Source of the DNA: Lysobacter sp.
GTDB taxonomy: Bacteria > Pseudomonadota > Gammaproteobacteria > Xanthomonadales > Xanthomonadaceae
NCBI GenBank assembly: GCA_027306995.1
Contig: DAHUXS010000019.1
Coordinates: forward strand, 1 to 64,000
Direction: 5' to 3'
DNA: 64,000 bases
This document shows, in pieces, positions 54,150 through 62,381 of this stretch. A program made the position numbers and the translations under genes. Each line of letters begins with the position of its first letter. Positions within the stretch are counted from its first letter, which is position 1. Below the pieces are notes generated by a model. That model saw only the letters and a program-made list of their open reading frames with translations. It ran no database searches and was not told where the DNA came from.

Positions 54150-54170
54150 GCCGATCGGGAACCGATCGGC
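54150..54170 (+). other. Perfect hairpin between hrcA and grpE
   Basis: GCCGATCGG (54150-54158) and CCGATCGGC (54162-54170) form a 9-base-pair stem with a GAA loop. No T-tract follows on either strand, so it is not a standard terminator. It lies 11 bases before the grpE sigma-32 promoter and may be an RNA-processing or stabilising element, or a protein-binding palindrome. Confidence 0.6.
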
Positions 54171-54180
54171 GGCGATCACC

Positions 54181-54208
54181 CTTGAATTCGTTGCGCTCTG
54201 CCGCATGT
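54181..54208 (+). promoter_or_regulatory. Sigma-32 heat-shock promoter of grpE
   Basis: CTTGAAT (54181-54187) and CCGCATGT (54201-54208), with a 13-base spacer, differ from CTTGAAA/CCCCATnT at one position in each box. Confidence 0.75.
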
Positions 54209-54247
54209 CGTTCACAATGATCGACCCCAAGGACGCGCTGCGCTGAC

Positions 54248-54778
54248 ATGAGCACGGAAACCCCGAATCCCGAAGACCTCCAGGACGGCCTCTCGCCCGA
54301 ACAGGTGGCCGAGAACAATGCCTCGACCGAGGACCGCATCGAGGCCCTGACGGGCGAACTGGAGCAGTTGCGTGCGCAATCGCTGGTCGAACGCGCCGAC
54401 CTCGAGAACCAGCGCAAGCGCATGGCCCGCGATGTCGACAACGCCCGCCGCTTCGCCAACGAGAAATTGCTGGCCGACCTGCTGCCGGTGTTCGACAGCA
54501 TGGAAGCAGGACTGGCCGCCGCCGCTGCCGACGATCCGCTGCGCGCCGGACTCGAACTCACCCTCAAGCAGCTGCATTCGGTGGCCGAGCGCAACGGCCT
54601 GGCCGAAGTCGCGCCCAAGCCGGGCGATGCCTTCAATCCCGAACACCACAACGCGGTGAGCCAGCAGCCGGCGCCGGGCATCGCGCCGGGCGGCATCGTC
54701 CTGACCTTCCAGAAGGGCTATCTGCTCAACGACCGCCTGCTGCGCCCGGCGATGGTCGTGGTCGCCCCGCACGACTGA
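54248..54778 (+). CDS. grpE: Nucleotide exchange factor GrpE
   Basis: GrpE is the co-chaperone that releases ADP from DnaK. The 176-residue protein has an acidic, disordered N-terminus and a long dimeric coiled coil ([40 protein letters not shown]). The beta-wing domain has [17 protein letters not shown] and [20 protein letters not shown]. It has its own heat-shock promoter and precedes dnaK by 113 bases. Confidence 0.96.
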   Translation: MSTETPNPEDLQDGLSPEQVAENNASTEDRIEALTGELEQLRAQSLVERADLENQRKRMARDVDNARRFANEKLLADLLPVFDSMEAGLAAAAADDPLRAGLELTLKQLHSVAERNGLAEVAPKPGDAFNPEHHNAVSQQPAPGIAPGGIVLTFQKGYLLNDRLLRPAMVVVAPHD

Positions 54779-54807
54779 GTCTTCGGCAACGATTGTCCCG
54801 ATTTCGA

Positions 54808-54835
54808 CTTGAAAGGATCGGGGCAGGCCTTATCT
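54808..54835 (+). promoter_or_regulatory. Sigma-32 heat-shock promoter of dnaK
   Basis: CTTGAAA (54808-54814) is an exact -35, with a 13-base spacer and CCTTATCT (54828-54835). The leader to dnaK is about 50 bases. Confidence 0.75.
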
Positions 54836-54891
54836 AACACGTATCGACGGCGCGTCCGTCCCAAATATTCGAATCGAAAGAGACAACGACC

Positions 54892-56826
54892 ATGGCAAAG
54901 ATCATCGGCATCGACCTTGGCACCACCAATTCCTGCGTCGCCATCATGGAAGGCGGCAAGGCGCGCGTCATCGAGAACAGTGAAGGCGACCGCACCACGC
55001 CCTCCATCGTCGCCTGGACCAAGGACGGCGAAGTCCTGGTCGGCGCCGCCGCCAAGCGCCAGGCGGTGACCAATCCCAAGAACACCTTCTTCGCGGTGAA
55101 GCGCCTCATTGGCCGCAAGTTCACCGACGCCGAGGTCAAGAAGGACCTCGACCTGGTGCCGTACGCCATTGTCGAGCACAGCAACGGCGACGCCTGGGTG
55201 GCGCTGGCCGATGGCAAGACCATGGCCCCGCAGGAAGTCTCGGCCAAGGTGCTGGAGAAGATGAAGAAGACCGCCGAAGCCTTCCTCGGCGAGACGGTCA
55301 CCGAAGCCGTGATCACGGTTCCTGCCTACTTCAACGACAGCCAGCGCCAGGCGACCAAGGACGCTGGCCGCATCGCCGGTCTCGACGTCAAGCGCATCAT
55401 CAACGAGCCGACCGCGGCCGCGCTGGCCTACGGCCTCGACAAGAACGACACCAAGGATCGCAAAATCGCCGTGTACGACCTCGGCGGCGGCACCTTCGAC
55501 GTCTCGATCATCGAAATCGCCAACATCGACGGCGAGAAGCAGTTCGAAGTGCTGGCCACCAACGGCGACACCTTCCTCGGCGGCGAAGACTTCGACAAGC
55601 GCGTCATCGACTACCTCGTCGAGGAATTCCAGAAGTCCGACGGCATCGACCTGCGCAAGGACCCCTTGGCCCTGCAGCGCCTGAAGGATGCCGCGGAACG
55701 TGCCAAGATCGAGCTGTCGTCCGCGCAGCAGACCGACGTCAACCTGCCGTACGTCACCGCCGACGCCTCGGGCCCGAAGCACCTCAACATCAAGCTCACC
55801 CGCGCGAAGCTCGAGGCGCTGGTCGATGACCTGATCAAGAAGACCATCGAACCCTGCCGCACTGCGCTGAACGACGCCGGCCTCAAGGCCAGCGACATCG
55901 GCGAGGTGATCCTGGTCGGCGGCCAGACCCGCATGCCGAAGGTGCAGCAGGCGGTGGCCGAGTTCTTCGGCAAGGAACCGCGCAAGGACGTCAACCCGGA
56001 CGAAGCGGTCGCCATTGGCGCCGCGATCCAGGGCGGCGTGCTGGCCGGCGACGTCAAAGACGTGCTGCTGCTCGACGTCACTCCGCTGAGCCTCGGTATC
56101 GAGACGCTGGGTGGCGTGATGACCAAGATCATCGAGAAGAACACCACGATCCCGACCAAGGCCTCGCAGACGTTCTCGACCGCCGACGACAACCAGGCCG
56201 CCGTGACCGTGCACGTGCTGCAGGGCGAACGCGAACAGGCCCGCTACAACAAATCGCTCGCGCGCTTCGACCTCAGCGGCATCGACCCGGCGCCGCGCGG
56301 CATGCCGCAGATCGAGGTCAGCTTCGACATCGACGCCAACGGCATCCTCCACGTCAATGCCAAGGACAAGAAGACCGGCAAGGAGCAGCGCGTGGAGATC
56401 AAGGCGGGTTCCGGCCTGTCGGAAGAAGAAATCCAGCGCATGGTCCAGGACGCCGAAGCCAATCGCGAAGAGGACAAGAAGTTCCACGAGCTGATCGAGG
56501 CGCGCAACAAGGCCGATTCGCTGGTGCACGCGACGCGTTTGGCGATCAAGGAACACGGCGACAAGTTGCCGGGTGACGCGATCGGCCGCGCCGAAGCCGC
56601 GATCGCCGATGTCGAGTCGGCGATGAAGGGCGACGACAAGGGCCAGATCGAGGCCAAGTCGAAGGCGCTGGAAGAGGTCGCGCAGTCGCTGTTCGCTGCC
56701 GCCAACGCCGGGCATGCGCCGGGCCAGGACGCGGGCGGTGGACAGGCTGGCGGGCATGCCGCCGGTGGCGACGACGTGGTCGACGCCGAGTTCACCGAGG
56801 TCAAGGACGACGGCCACAAGGGCTGA
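54892..56826 (+). CDS. dnaK: Molecular chaperone DnaK (Hsp70)
   Basis: DnaK is the ATP-dependent Hsp70 chaperone. The 644-residue protein has the ATPase domain ([52 protein letters not shown]), the linker [18 protein letters not shown], a substrate-binding beta domain and a helical lid. The C-terminal tail [16 protein letters not shown] is the usual co-chaperone motif. Length is standard. Confidence 0.99.
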   Translation: MAKIIGIDLGTTNSCVAIMEGGKARVIENSEGDRTTPSIVAWTKDGEVLVGAAAKRQAVTNPKNTFFAVKRLIGRKFTDAEVKKDLDLVPYAIVEHSNGDAWVALADGKTMAPQEVSAKVLEKMKKTAEAFLGETVTEAVITVPAYFNDSQRQATKDAGRIAGLDVKRIINEPTAAALAYGLDKNDTKDRKIAVYDLGGGTFDVSIIEIANIDGEKQFEVLATNGDTFLGGEDFDKRVIDYLVEEFQKSDGIDLRKDPLALQRLKDAAERAKIELSSAQQTDVNLPYVTADASGPKHLNIKLTRAKLEALVDDLIKKTIEPCRTALNDAGLKASDIGEVILVGGQTRMPKVQQAVAEFFGKEPRKDVNPDEAVAIGAAIQGGVLAGDVKDVLLLDVTPLSLGIETLGGVMTKIIEKNTTIPTKASQTFSTADDNQAAVTVHVLQGEREQARYNKSLARFDLSGIDPAPRGMPQIEVSFDIDANGILHVNAKDKKTGKEQRVEIKAGSGLSEEEIQRMVQDAEANREEDKKFHELIEARNKADSLVHATRLAIKEHGDKLPGDAIGRAEAAIADVESAMKGDDKGQIEAKSKALEEVAQSLFAAANAGHAPGQDAGGGQAGGHAAGGDDVVDAEFTEVKDDGHKG

Positions 56827-56851
56827 TCATCGACCGACCATCACTCACCGG

Positions 56852-56878
56852 ACGGACGCTTCCACTTGGGGCGTCCGT
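56852..56878 (+). other. Stem-loop between dnaK and the TMEM175 gene
   Basis: ACGGACGC (56852-56859) pairs with GCGTCCGT (56871-56878) around an 11-base loop. No T-tract follows. It lies 26 bases after the dnaK stop and could act as a 3' stabiliser or attenuator that lowers expression of the downstream genes relative to dnaK. Confidence 0.6.
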
Positions 56879-56900
56879 TGCGGTATCCGGGGATCGAGAA

Positions 56901-57500
56901 ATGGGAAAGGGCAGGCTCGAGGCGTTCAGTGATGGCGTGATGGCCGTGATCATCACGATCATGGTGCTGGAACTGAAGACGCCGCACGAACCGACGCTGC
57001 AAGCCTTGCTGGCGAACCTGCCGGTGTTCCTGAGTTATGCGCTCAGCTTCGTCTACGTCGGCATCTACTGGAACAACCACCACCACATGCTGCATGCCGT
57101 GCAGAAGGTCAACGGCCGGGTGATGTGGACCAACCTGTTCTTCCTGTTCTGGCTGTCGCTGTTCCCGTTCGTCACCAGCTGGGTCAACGAAACCCATCCG
57201 TTCCCGGCGCCGGTGCCGACCGCGCTGTATGGCGTGGTATTGCTGATGGCGGCGCTGTCGTGGATTCCGCTGGGGCGCGCGCTGATCGCCTGCAACGGCG
57301 GCCAAGAAGGCACGCTCGGGCGCGCGCTGGGTGGCGAACATGGCGCGTGGAAGGAGAAAATCTCCCCGGTCCTGTACGTGGCCGGCATCGGCCTGTCCTT
57401 CGTGGCGCCGATCGCCTCCTGCATCCTCTACACGGTGGTGGCGATCCTGTGGTTCGTCCCCGACCGTCGCATCGAACATCAACTGAAGCAGCACGAATGA
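56901..57500 (+). CDS. TMEM175-family (DUF1211) potassium-channel-like membrane protein
   Basis: This 199-residue protein has about six hydrophobic segments and the TMEM175 signature in helix 1, [20 protein letters not shown] (RxxxFSD). It also has [20 protein letters not shown] and [16 protein letters not shown]. Bacterial members assemble as tetrameric potassium-permeable channels. It lies between dnaK and dnaJ, and its TGA overlaps the dnaJ ATG (ATGA at 57497-57500), so dnaJ translation is coupled to it. This position within a heat-shock operon is unusual and suggests heat or stress expression of the channel. Confidence 0.92.
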   Translation: MGKGRLEAFSDGVMAVIITIMVLELKTPHEPTLQALLANLPVFLSYALSFVYVGIYWNNHHHMLHAVQKVNGRVMWTNLFFLFWLSLFPFVTSWVNETHPFPAPVPTALYGVVLLMAALSWIPLGRALIACNGGQEGTLGRALGGEHGAWKEKISPVLYVAGIGLSFVAPIASCILYTVVAILWFVPDRRIEHQLKQHE

Positions 57501-58624
57501 GCAAGCGGGACTACTACGAAATTCTTGGCGTCGAACGCGGCGCGGACGACGAGACCCTGAAGAAGGCCTATCGCCGTTGCGCGATGAAGCATCACCCGGA
57601 CCGCAATCCGGGGGACAAGCAGGCCGAAGCCGTCTTCAAGGAATGCAAGGAAGCCTACGAGGTCCTGTCCGATCCGCAACGCCGGCGCGCCTACGACCAG
57701 CACGGCCACGCCGCGTTCGAACACGGCATGGGCGGTGGCGGCGGTGGTGGTCCGCAGTTCCATGACGTCGGCGACATCTTCGGCGACATCTTCGGCAACA
57801 TCTTCGGTGGTGGTGGCCAGCGCGGTCCGCGTCGCGGCGCCGACATCGGCTACGCGATGGAGCTCGATCTCGAGGATGCGGTGAGTGGCGTGGACCAACG
57901 CATCACCCTGCCGATGCTCGAGGAATGCGAGAAATGCCACGGCAGCGGTTCGACCGACGGCAAGCTCGAAACCTGCGGCACCTGCCAGGGCTATGGCCAG
58001 ATCCGCATGCAGCGCGGCATCTTCTCGATGCAGCAGGCGTGTCCGGAATGCCATGGGCGCGGCCAGGTGATCGTCAGTCCGTGTCCGGCCTGCCACGGCA
58101 ATGGCCGCGTGCACGGCGAACGCACGCTCGACGTCAAGGTGCCTGCGGGCGTCGACAATGGCGACCGCATCCGTCTGTCGGGCGAGGGCGAAGCCGGTCC
58201 CGCCGGCGCGCCGGCGGGCGATCTCTATGTCGAGATCCATGTCCGCGAACACGCGATCTTCCAGCGCGACGGCGACGACCTGCATTGTGAAGTGCCGATC
58301 CGCATCACGCAGGCCGCGCTTGGCGATACCGTGCGCGTCCCGACGCTGAAGGGCGAAGCGGAAATCCGCGTTCCCGCCGAAACGCAGAGCGGCAAGGTAT
58401 TCCGCCTGCGCGGCAAGGGCGTGAAGTCGGTGCGCAGCCGCAGCGAAGGCGATCTCTATTGCCGCGCAGTCGTCGAGACGCCGGTGAACCTGACCGCCGA
58501 GCAGCGCGAACTGCTGGAGAAATTCGAAGCGACCTTCGTCGGCGAAGGCGCCCGCAAGCATTCGCCCAAGCACAGCACCTTCATGGACGGCGTCAAGGGA
58601 TTCTGGGACCGGATGGTGTCGTGA
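57497..58624 (+). CDS. dnaJ: Chaperone protein DnaJ (Hsp40)
   Basis: DnaJ is the J-domain co-chaperone that stimulates DnaK ATPase. The 375-residue protein has the J domain ([20 protein letters not shown], with HPD in [10 protein letters not shown]), a Gly/Phe linker ([20 protein letters not shown]) and four zinc repeats [24 protein letters not shown] and CPACHGNG. The C-terminal domains follow. The start overlaps the TMEM175 stop. The last 32 bases overlap the end of the convergent DUF4386-like gene. Confidence 0.97.
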   Translation: MSKRDYYEILGVERGADDETLKKAYRRCAMKHHPDRNPGDKQAEAVFKECKEAYEVLSDPQRRRAYDQHGHAAFEHGMGGGGGGGPQFHDVGDIFGDIFGNIFGGGGQRGPRRGADIGYAMELDLEDAVSGVDQRITLPMLEECEKCHGSGSTDGKLETCGTCQGYGQIRMQRGIFSMQQACPECHGRGQVIVSPCPACHGNGRVHGERTLDVKVPAGVDNGDRIRLSGEGEAGPAGAPAGDLYVEIHVREHAIFQRDGDDLHCEVPIRITQAALGDTVRVPTLKGEAEIRVPAETQSGKVFRLRGKGVKSVRSRSEGDLYCRAVVETPVNLTAEQRELLEKFEATFVGEGARKHSPKHSTFMDGVKGFWDRMVS

Positions 58625-59297
58625 TCGGCACCCCCTTGACCAGCAGCCATAGCGACAACGAGAGCTCGGCCAGGAGACAGGGCAGCAGGATATAAGGGAA
58701 AAGCACGCCAGCGAAGGATGGCGAGAGGAACCACGAAAAGCTGTTGACGAAGTAGCACAGGCCGGCAGCGACGAAAAACACGCCGAGGATTTTCGGCAGC
58801 AGGCCCGATAGATAGATCAGGTAGCCCAGCAATGCGCAGTGCAGGGCGAAGAACGCCAGGCCGATCATGTTGCCGTAATCGCGCAGATGCAGCGAGAACA
58901 AGGCGAGGCCCTGCAATTGTGGCGGCGTGAATGCGCCGAGATCGCTTCCGTGCTGGCCGAGAAGGAATAGCGGCGCGAAGTGGAAAAGCGCACTGGTCGC
59001 CTGGATGGCGTCGGTCACCAGACTGAAGACCGCGGCGATCAGGGCCAGGGTGCGGTTGACCGGTGCCAGCAATCGGTAAAGGATCAACGTCACGAAGACA
59101 TCGCACACAAGCATTGTCAGGTCTGATGCGAAACCGGCGCGCCACAAGGATTCCGATGCCAGGATGTTGTGGGCGGTCGTGGCGGCATTCCCGGCGACAA
59201 CGAGCTTTCCGCGCACGAAGGCCTCGGAAAAGATGCCGGCGACGATCTCGACGAGATAAATGCTTCCTGCGATCCGCGCCAACGCTTTCGGAGTCAT
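58593..59297 (-). CDS. DUF4386-type integral membrane protein
   Basis: This 234-residue protein has about six transmembrane helices ([59 protein letters not shown]). It resembles the DUF4386 family of unknown function. ATG 59297 ([11 protein letters not shown]) is chosen because the family begins near here; a TTG at 59357 with GAGG upstream would add 20 residues. The C-terminus overlaps the dnaJ 3' end by 32 bases on the opposite strand. Confidence 0.75.
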   Translation of the reverse strand: MTPKALARIAGSIYLVEIVAGIFSEAFVRGKLVVAGNAATTAHNILASESLWRAGFASDLTMLVCDVFVTLILYRLLAPVNRTLALIAAVFSLVTDAIQATSALFHFAPLFLLGQHGSDLGAFTPPQLQGLALFSLHLRDYGNMIGLAFFALHCALLGYLIYLSGLLPKILGVFFVAAGLCYFVNSFSWFLSPSFAGVLFPYILLPCLLAELSLSLWLLVKGVPITTPSGPRIP

Positions 59298-59417
59298 CTC
59301 GAAAGGCTTCCCTGTTCCTGTCCGGGCCACTTCAGCACGGCGATCCGGGGCGTTCAATAGGCCTCAAGTCACGGCATGTGGCTTGTCGCCACGGCGTGCC
59401 GCGGTTAGCCTGCTTCC

Positions 59418-60152
59418 ATGACGAGCGCTGCCGAACATCGACCGATCCGCCTGCTGATCCACGGAGCCAACGGCCGCATGGGCCGGGCGGTGCGGCGCAT
59501 CGCCGCGACCGACGCGCGTTTCGAGATCGTCGGCATCGTGTCGCGGGCGACGCCCGAAATGCGCGTGGTCGATGGAATTCCGTTCTTCGCGGCCAGCGAA
59601 CTTCCCGCAGTTCCCGAATTCGACGTCGCGATCGATTTCAGTCTTCCGGAAGCCTTCGACGGCATCCTCGGCGAATGCGTGAAGCGCGCCGCTGCGCTGG
59701 TGTCGGGCACGACCGGCATCGATGATGCGCAGCGTGCGGCGCTGGAATCGGCATCAAGCAAAATCCCGCTGGTGTGGGCGTCGAACTTCAGCCTCGGCGT
59801 GGCTTTGTTGCATCAATTGGTGGAAACCGCCGCGGCACGCCTGCCGGGCTGGGACTGCGACATCGTCGAATCGCACCACGTCCACAAGAAGGACGCACCC
59901 TCGGGCACGGCGCTCACGCTGGGCGCGGCAGCGGAAGCCTCGGGCGCCAAGCCGCATTACGCCAGCCTGCGTGCAGGCGACATCGTCGGCGAGCATCTGG
60001 TGCAGTTCACCGGGCAGGGCGAGCGCATCGAACTGATCCATCGCGCCACGGACCGCGACATCTTCGCGCGCGGAGCCGTGCACGCCGCGGCATGGCTGCA
60101 GGGTAGACCGGCAGGACGCTACAAAATGGCTGATACTTTAAGCGATTTGTGA
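59418..60152 (+). CDS. dapB: 4-hydroxy-tetrahydrodipicolinate reductase
   Basis: DapB is the NAD(P)H-dependent second step of the lysine/diaminopimelate branch. The 244-residue protein has the Rossmann motif IHGANGRMGRAV and SGTTGID, and the active-site SHHVHKKDAPSGTALTLG with the catalytic His-His and Lys. TAGCCT ends 6 bases before ATG 59418. In related genomes dapB is followed directly by carA; here a 3-kb opposite-strand cassette lies between them. Confidence 0.97.
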   Translation: MTSAAEHRPIRLLIHGANGRMGRAVRRIAATDARFEIVGIVSRATPEMRVVDGIPFFAASELPAVPEFDVAIDFSLPEAFDGILGECVKRAAALVSGTTGIDDAQRAALESASSKIPLVWASNFSLGVALLHQLVETAAARLPGWDCDIVESHHVHKKDAPSGTALTLGAAAEASGAKPHYASLRAGDIVGEHLVQFTGQGERIELIHRATDRDIFARGAVHAAAWLQGRPAGRYKMADTLSDL

Positions 60153-60163
60153 GTCCTCGTTGT

Positions 60164-60538
60164 TCAGTGAAACCCGTTTGGCGCCATGATTCCGAAGCAG
60201 GCGGCAACTAGTAATAGGGCCAATCCGGAAAAGATGGCAAAGCCCAACCAAATGCCTTTGGCAGTCTCGGTGTTCCCTTTGATGCGGAACCAAATGCCGA
60301 ATAGCAGTGGCAGAAAAAGCGCCAGCAATTTCATTGGCAGGATCAGTAGGCCCGCCACAATCACTGCAAAATAAATGCCGATGCCACGTCCGATCGATCC
60401 TTCGTCGGGATCATTTGGCGTCTTTATGCGTGTCGGCAGAGAAAACTGAGGCGAGCCGTTCGGCAGTTGTGGCGGTTGGGGACTGCGATCTGTGTCTTTA
60501 GGCAAAGGCGGTGGTCGCGCCGGTTCCTGATCATTCAT
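60164..60538 (-). CDS. Small membrane protein, paralogue of 60565-60966
   Basis: This 124-residue protein has a Pro-rich cytoplasmic N-terminus (EPARPPPLPKDTD) and GSIGRGIGIYFAVIVAGLL. Two to three transmembrane helices end in GLALLLVAACFGIMAPNGFH. It shares with its neighbour the pattern TAKGxWLGFAI, LLLVAACFGI and a terminal FH, so the two are tandem duplicates. It is less GC-rich than its paralogue. It is the last gene of the Lgt-like/radical SAM cassette, 26 bases after the previous gene. No function is known. Confidence 0.75.
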   Translation of the reverse strand: MNDQEPARPPPLPKDTDRSPQPPQLPNGSPQFSLPTRIKTPNDPDEGSIGRGIGIYFAVIVAGLLILPMKLLALFLPLLFGIWFRIKGNTETAKGIWLGFAIFSGLALLLVAACFGIMAPNGFH

Positions 60539-60564
60539 GGCTAACCCCTTCGAACATGCAGTAC

Positions 60565-60966
60565 TCAGTGGAAATTGCTGCCCGCGAGGATTCCGAAGCA
60601 GGCCGCGACCAGCAGCAACACCAGGCCGATTGCGATCGCGAAGCCGAGCCACACGCCCTTGGCGGTCTTGCGCAGCCCCTTGCGCGTGAACCAGATGCCG
60701 GCGACCACCGGCAGCAGGATCGGGCCCAGTCCGATCGGCAGCCACATCAGCGAGTAGAGGTTGATTCCTGCGGTGGAGAGCAGGGACATCAGCAGCCGCA
60801 GGATGACGCCGAGCGCAGGGCCGCCGAGCAGCATCAGCGCCAGGCAGATCGCGATGCCGGCGCCGACTGAACCTTCATTGCCGTCATCGACGGGTGGCGG
60901 CGCGTTCCCGGCGGGCGGCTGGTAGGGGTCGCCCGGCGGCAACGGCGGCGGAGTGTGTTCGCTCAT
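60565..60966 (-). CDS. Small membrane protein coupled to the radical SAM gene
   Basis: This 133-residue protein has a Pro-rich N-terminus (MSEHTPPPLPPGDPYQPPAG), an acidic stretch and three or four hydrophobic segments (AGIAICLALMLLGGPALGV, MWLPIGLGPILLPVVAGIWF, IGLVLLLVAACFGILAGSNF). Its ATG overlaps the radical SAM stop (ATGA at 60963-60966), which ties it to that enzyme. It might be a membrane anchor or chaperone for it. No family is recognised. Confidence 0.8.
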   Translation of the reverse strand: MSEHTPPPLPPGDPYQPPAGNAPPPVDDGNEGSVGAGIAICLALMLLGGPALGVILRLLMSLLSTAGINLYSLMWLPIGLGPILLPVVAGIWFTRKGLRKTAKGVWLGFAIAIGLVLLLVAACFGILAGSNFH

Positions 60967-62381
60967 TCTGCATTCCCCCGGTCGACCATCGCCCGCAAGG
61001 CTTCGAGGCGTTCACGGTGACCATCGCGATAGAACAGGTTGTAGGTGTCGAACGGAACGATGGTGCCATCCGGCTGGGCGATGTGCACGCAGCTCTTCTT
61101 CACGCTGCGCAGGTCGAAGCTCTCGGCATCGATGAAGTCCATGATCAGCACGCGGAACACGTTGCGGTAATCCAGCCCTTCCGGCGCCATCACTTGCGGC
61201 AGGCAGCACAGCAGGTCGGACAGCGAACAGGCCTGCGATTCCGGCGAGTGGTTGGTCGCGAACAGCTTGAAGATGGCTTCGTGCAGGCCGCTGTCCTTCT
61301 CCAGCACGATGCTGTTGCGGCCGCCTTCGATCAGCACCTGCGGCGGCACCATGCCGGTCAGCGGCATCAGTCGCCCATCCACTTTCAAGGCGTAGGCCAT
61401 CGCCAGGCTATCGGGATGGCAGGGCACCGGGATCAGGTCTTCCGGCTTGAACAACGGGCATTGGTCGAGGATGCGCCGGCGCACTTCGCTCAGGGTCAGG
61501 CGGTCGCGCGCGGGATCGTAGTTTTCGGTGCGGCCGGCGTTCTGGATCGGCTGGAAGGTCACGCCGCGCACGCAGGGTTGGGTTAGCGCGAAATCGATGA
61601 TCTCGCCAAGCTCGTGGTCGTTCAGCCCCTTCTTGACCGTCACTACCAGCGTGGTCGAGATGCCGTGGCGATTCAGTGCGTCCAGCGCCTGCAGGCGGAT
61701 GTCGCGCAGTCGCGCACCGCGCAACACCTGGTGCACTTCGTCGCGCAGCGAATCGAATTGCAGGTAGAGCTCGAAGCCGGGCATGTAAGCGGCCAGCCGT
61801 TCCACGAACGCCGGTTCCTTGGCGATGCGCAGGCCATTGGTGTTGACCATCAGGTGCTTGATCGGTCGCGCCTTGGCGGCATCGAGGATGTCGAAGAACT
61901 GCGGGTGCAGGGTCGGCTCGCCGCCGGAAATCTGCACGACGTCCGGCTCGCCTTCGTTGGCGACGATGGCATCGAGCATCGTCTCGATCGTCGCCATGTC
62001 GCGATAGCCGGGACGGTGCGGCCCCGAATCGGCGTAGCAGATCGGGCAACGCAGGTTGCAGTGGTCGGTGACTTCCACCAGCGTCAGGCAACTGTGCTGC
62101 ATGTGTTCCGGGCACAGGCCGCAATCGTAGGGGCAACCCCAGTGGCGCAGCGTGTTGAAGCGGCGCGGCAACTCCGGCGCCTTGATGAAGACTTCGCGAC
62201 ACAGGCGGTAATAGTCGGCGTCGTCGGCGATCAGCACGCGCTGTTCGCCGTGCTGCGGACACCATTTGTCCATGTAGACGCGACCTTCCTTGATCAGGAT
62301 GGTTGCTTCGACGCGACGTAGGCAGGTGCCGCAGACCGAGATGGCGCTGTCGTAGAACAGATAGGGTCGAACCTTTGCCAT
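60963..62381 (-). CDS. Radical SAM enzyme of the tetraether lipid synthase-like (Tes/MJ0619) group
   Basis: This 472-residue protein is probably an Fe-S enzyme acting on lipid chains. The radical SAM cluster motif is C108-x3-C112-x2-C115 (DHCNLRCPICYADSG), with QISGGEPTLHP downstream. The N-terminus has a rubredoxin-like set C17, C20, C41 and CPQHG. A further array C83, C87, C90, C98 lies in WGCPYDCGLCPEHMQHSC. The C-terminal part has PVPCHPD, SLSDLLCCLPQ and KKSCVHIAQPDGTIVPFDTY. This layout is what I know of MJ0619-type proteins; Tes joins lipid tails by C-C bonds in archaea. The product here is unknown. Its ATG overlaps the Lgt-like TGA by one base. Confidence 0.85.
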   Translation of the reverse strand: MAKVRPYLFYDSAISVCGTCLRRVEATILIKEGRVYMDKWCPQHGEQRVLIADDADYYRLCREVFIKAPELPRRFNTLRHWGCPYDCGLCPEHMQHSCLTLVEVTDHCNLRCPICYADSGPHRPGYRDMATIETMLDAIVANEGEPDVVQISGGEPTLHPQFFDILDAAKARPIKHLMVNTNGLRIAKEPAFVERLAAYMPGFELYLQFDSLRDEVHQVLRGARLRDIRLQALDALNRHGISTTLVVTVKKGLNDHELGEIIDFALTQPCVRGVTFQPIQNAGRTENYDPARDRLTLSEVRRRILDQCPLFKPEDLIPVPCHPDSLAMAYALKVDGRLMPLTGMVPPQVLIEGGRNSIVLEKDSGLHEAIFKLFATNHSPESQACSLSDLLCCLPQVMAPEGLDYRNVFRVLIMDFIDAESFDLRSVKKSCVHIAQPDGTIVPFDTYNLFYRDGHRERLEALRAMVDRGNAE

